This document shows, piece after piece, positions 13,261 through 14,756 of a stretch of 14,756 bases of DNA. Origin of the DNA: an uncultured Eubacteriales bacterium (GTDB lineage: Bacteria; Bacillota; Clostridia; Oscillospirales; Acutalibacteraceae); NCBI GenBank assembly GCA_934464585.1, contig CAKSJY010000019.1, positions 1 through 14,756 on the forward strand. Direction: 5' to 3'. The first letter of the stretch is position 1. The number at the start of each line of letters is the position of its first letter. The notes beneath the pieces were generated by a model. The model ran no database searches, was not told where the DNA came from, and saw only the letters and a list, made by a program, of their open reading frames with translations. The position numbers and the translations under genes are program-made.

Positions 13261-14756
13261 TCAATCATTTAGTTCGCTAACATTATTACCAAAACTGTCT
13301 TTCGTTAAATATATATTATTTCCACACCAAGCTCCGCCAGTTGGTTGACTATCTTTTAATATTACATTTTGTTTTCCATTAATCTCACTCCATAAAATAT
13401 TGTTATGAAATGTTAAGTAAGTTTTATTACCAGTTGTTCCCCAAGCACCGCCAATTCTAAAGACAACTGATGATGCACTTTTTATAACACAATTTTCTAA
13501 AATTAACCGTTGATTATCTCCCATGTTAGAAGACCAACTTCCCGCATCGTGCCCAAATAACGCAGTACTTATAAGCCAAGATTCACCATTCCATGCTTGA
13601 AGCGACTTTCCTATCAATTCACAATTCCTTAATATTAATTTACAATCCTTTCGTAATCCGAATCCTAATGCTGCATACCAATCACTTTTTAGTATACAAT
13701 TATTAAACTCTAGCACATTCCCAGCTAACCTCTCAGACTCCACATGAACAGCATATTGTAGCCTTGAAACCGTATCATTTTCATCTTGTACATAATCAGC
13801 AGGTTTTTCTGCATATATTGTCATATTATTTACACTACCTGCACCAATTTCGAGAGGTGAATGCAAATACACTCCAGTTGAATTTTTTAGAATGCATGAA
13901 TATTTATTTACACCTACAATATGTACCATCTTTGAAAATGCTTCTACAGCCTCTATATACGTGCCAGGCATTACCAAAATCGTATCACCATCCTCAGCCT
14001 CCTGCACAGCGGAATTGATTGTTGTATAGTCCCTTGAGCCATCCGCTGCTACTATTTTAACAGTTGCTGAACTATTTATTTTACTTAATAATGTTTCTGC
14101 TAACTTAGAATCCGTAATAGACAAATTCTTTATTTGTTCTGTAGTTATCAAATCTGTCTTCTTAATATACTTATCTATCGACTCTCCATTAACTAATACT
14201 TTTGAAATGGAGTTTAAATCAGCAGGATAGAACTCTGTTTCAAACAGCCAACCAAGATAATACATATCGCATGTCTTTGATGTAAATGTTAAAGTATTCG
14301 GGCTAGCAACTAACATACTATTAACACCATCCCAAAAAATATTCAAAGAACCAGATGTATATGATATGGTTTGATTATTTGGCACACTCCAATATCGTTT
14401 ATTAGACACTATAAGCATATTTGAAGACTTTGTTTTTTGTAAGGTTATTGTCTTATTTATAGTATTAATTGATAGCTGTGTATCTCCTACTAACCAACAG
14501 TTCATGTAATTTGTTCCCAATTTTCCATGCAAAACTGAATTATTGGCATATTTATTAGATGTTAAACTACCATCTTCTACACTTGATACAACTGGCGCTG
14601 TACCAGCCATAGCCTCTTGAACTTCCTCCGATAAATTTAATAATTTAATTTTATAAGTATCATTTGATATATCCAATTGAGAGGCTTGCAATTTACCATT
14701 ACCATTTAAGGTAGCCACCCCATTATTTGCTCCTTTGTCAGTTACTGGAATTGCTC
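13261..14756 (-). CDS. Beta-helix (pectin-lyase-fold) protein with phage-tail-like N-terminal part, 5' end outside window
   Basis: At least 497 residues are visible; the frame stays open to the window edge (AIPVTDKGANNG before GVATLNGNGKLQASQLDIS). That segment resembles the G-V-A-T-L-(D/N)-x-x-G-K-(L/I)-x-x-S-Q-L motif of phage tail fibre and tail-associated proteins, so the GTG at 14718 is probably internal. A middle region (about residues 45-190 counted from that GTG) is beta-rich and unrecognised. From 221 on, KIVAADGSRDYTTINSAVQE and EDGDTILVMPGTYIEAV match the start of pectinesterase-like right-handed beta-helices, and N-x-x-I/L repeats continue to the end. Catalytic residues of pectinesterases are not evident. 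No signal peptide is visible because the start is missing. It could be a tail-spike-like or surface protein acting on polysaccharide; the role is unknown. It ends 51 bases before the distal promoter. Confidence 0.7.
   Translation of the reverse strand, partial: AIPVTDKGANNGVATLNGNGKLQASQLDISNDTYKIKLLNLSEEVQEAMAGTAPVVSSVEDGSLTSNKYANNSVLHGKLGTNYMNCWLVGDTQLSINTINKTITLQKTKSSNMLIVSNKRYWSVPNNQTISYTSGSLNIFWDGVNSMLVASPNTLTFTSKTCDMYYLGWLFETEFYPADLNSISKVLVNGESIDKYIKKTDLITTEQIKNLSITDSKLAETLLSKINSSATVKIVAADGSRDYTTINSAVQEAEDGDTILVMPGTYIEAVEAFSKMVHIVGVNKYSCILKNSTGVYLHSPLEIGAGSVNNMTIYAEKPADYVQDENDTVSRLQYAVHVESERLAGNVLEFNNCILKSDWYAALGFGLRKDCKLILRNCELIGKSLQAWNGESWLISTALFGHDAGSWSSNMGDNQRLILENCVIKSASSVVFRIGGAWGTTGNKTYLTFHNNILWSEINGKQNVILKDSQPTGGAWCGNNIYLTKDSFGNNVSELND

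Noticed and set aside
14716..14718. GTG at 14718 as the true start of the beta-helix protein
   Set aside because: The frame continues upstream to the window edge with sequence matching the tail-fibre motif, so the real start is probably outside the window.

Overview
The window looks like AT-rich chromosomal DNA of a low-G+C Gram-positive bacterium, most likely a gut or rumen Clostridia member (Lachnospiraceae-like). That placement rests on the A+T-rich coding sequence, strong GGAGG-type ribosome binding sites, sigma-A-type promoters and the gene families present; it is an inference, not a taxonomic proof.

Almost everything apart from one insertion lies on the minus strand and should be read from right to left. 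At the right edge (13261 to beyond 14756) is the 3' part of a beta-helix protein with a phage-tail-like N-terminal region. After a 187-base intergenic region with two tandem promoters comes a Wzx/Wzy-type capsule or exopolysaccharide operon: an interrupted GT4 glycosyltransferase, a second GT4 enzyme, UDP-GlcNAc 2-epimerase (wecB), a Wzy-like polymerase, a GT2 glycosyltransferase, a LicD-family phosphotransferase, a hexapeptide O-acyltransferase, a second GT2 enzyme, a Wzx-like flippase, UDP-galactopyranose mutase (glf), and the first 25 codons of glucose-1-phosphate thymidylyltransferase (rfbA) at the left edge. The genes overlap or are separated by at most about 30 bases, so they form one transcription unit. 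Together they predict a repeat unit with ManNAc (or a derivative), galactofuranose and probably rhamnose, decorated with a phospho-substituent and an acyl group, flipped by Wzx and polymerised by Wzy.

The striking feature is a compact integrative element of about 2.55 kb (10282-12846). It sits inside the first glycosyltransferase gene of the operon and splits it into an 80-codon N-terminal piece (12825-13073) and a 289-codon C-terminal piece (9412-10294). The element carries an XRE-type regulator, one tyrosine recombinase with all catalytic residues, a possible 37-residue small protein, and little else. It is bounded by a 13-bp direct repeat (TATAAGTTCATAA). Deleting the DNA between the repeats would rejoin the glycosyltransferase exactly in frame, as a protein of about 369 residues. 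Inside each end lies an identical 20-bp sequence made of two 9-mers, arranged like integrase arm-type sites. A 16-bp-stem terminator at the right end has its better U-tract facing the incoming capsule operon transcript. The insertion is therefore likely to inactivate the glycosyltransferase and also to silence the genes downstream.

This architecture resembles developmental or reversible gene interruptions such as SPbeta in spsM or skin in sigK of Bacillus subtilis, but on a very small scale and at the head of a capsule operon. Whether the element actually excises cannot be told from the sequence. Other unusual points are the int leader, which can fold into mutually exclusive structures that expose or hide its ribosome binding site, and a 20-bp perfect inverted repeat with a nested 16-bp palindrome in front of the regulator gene.
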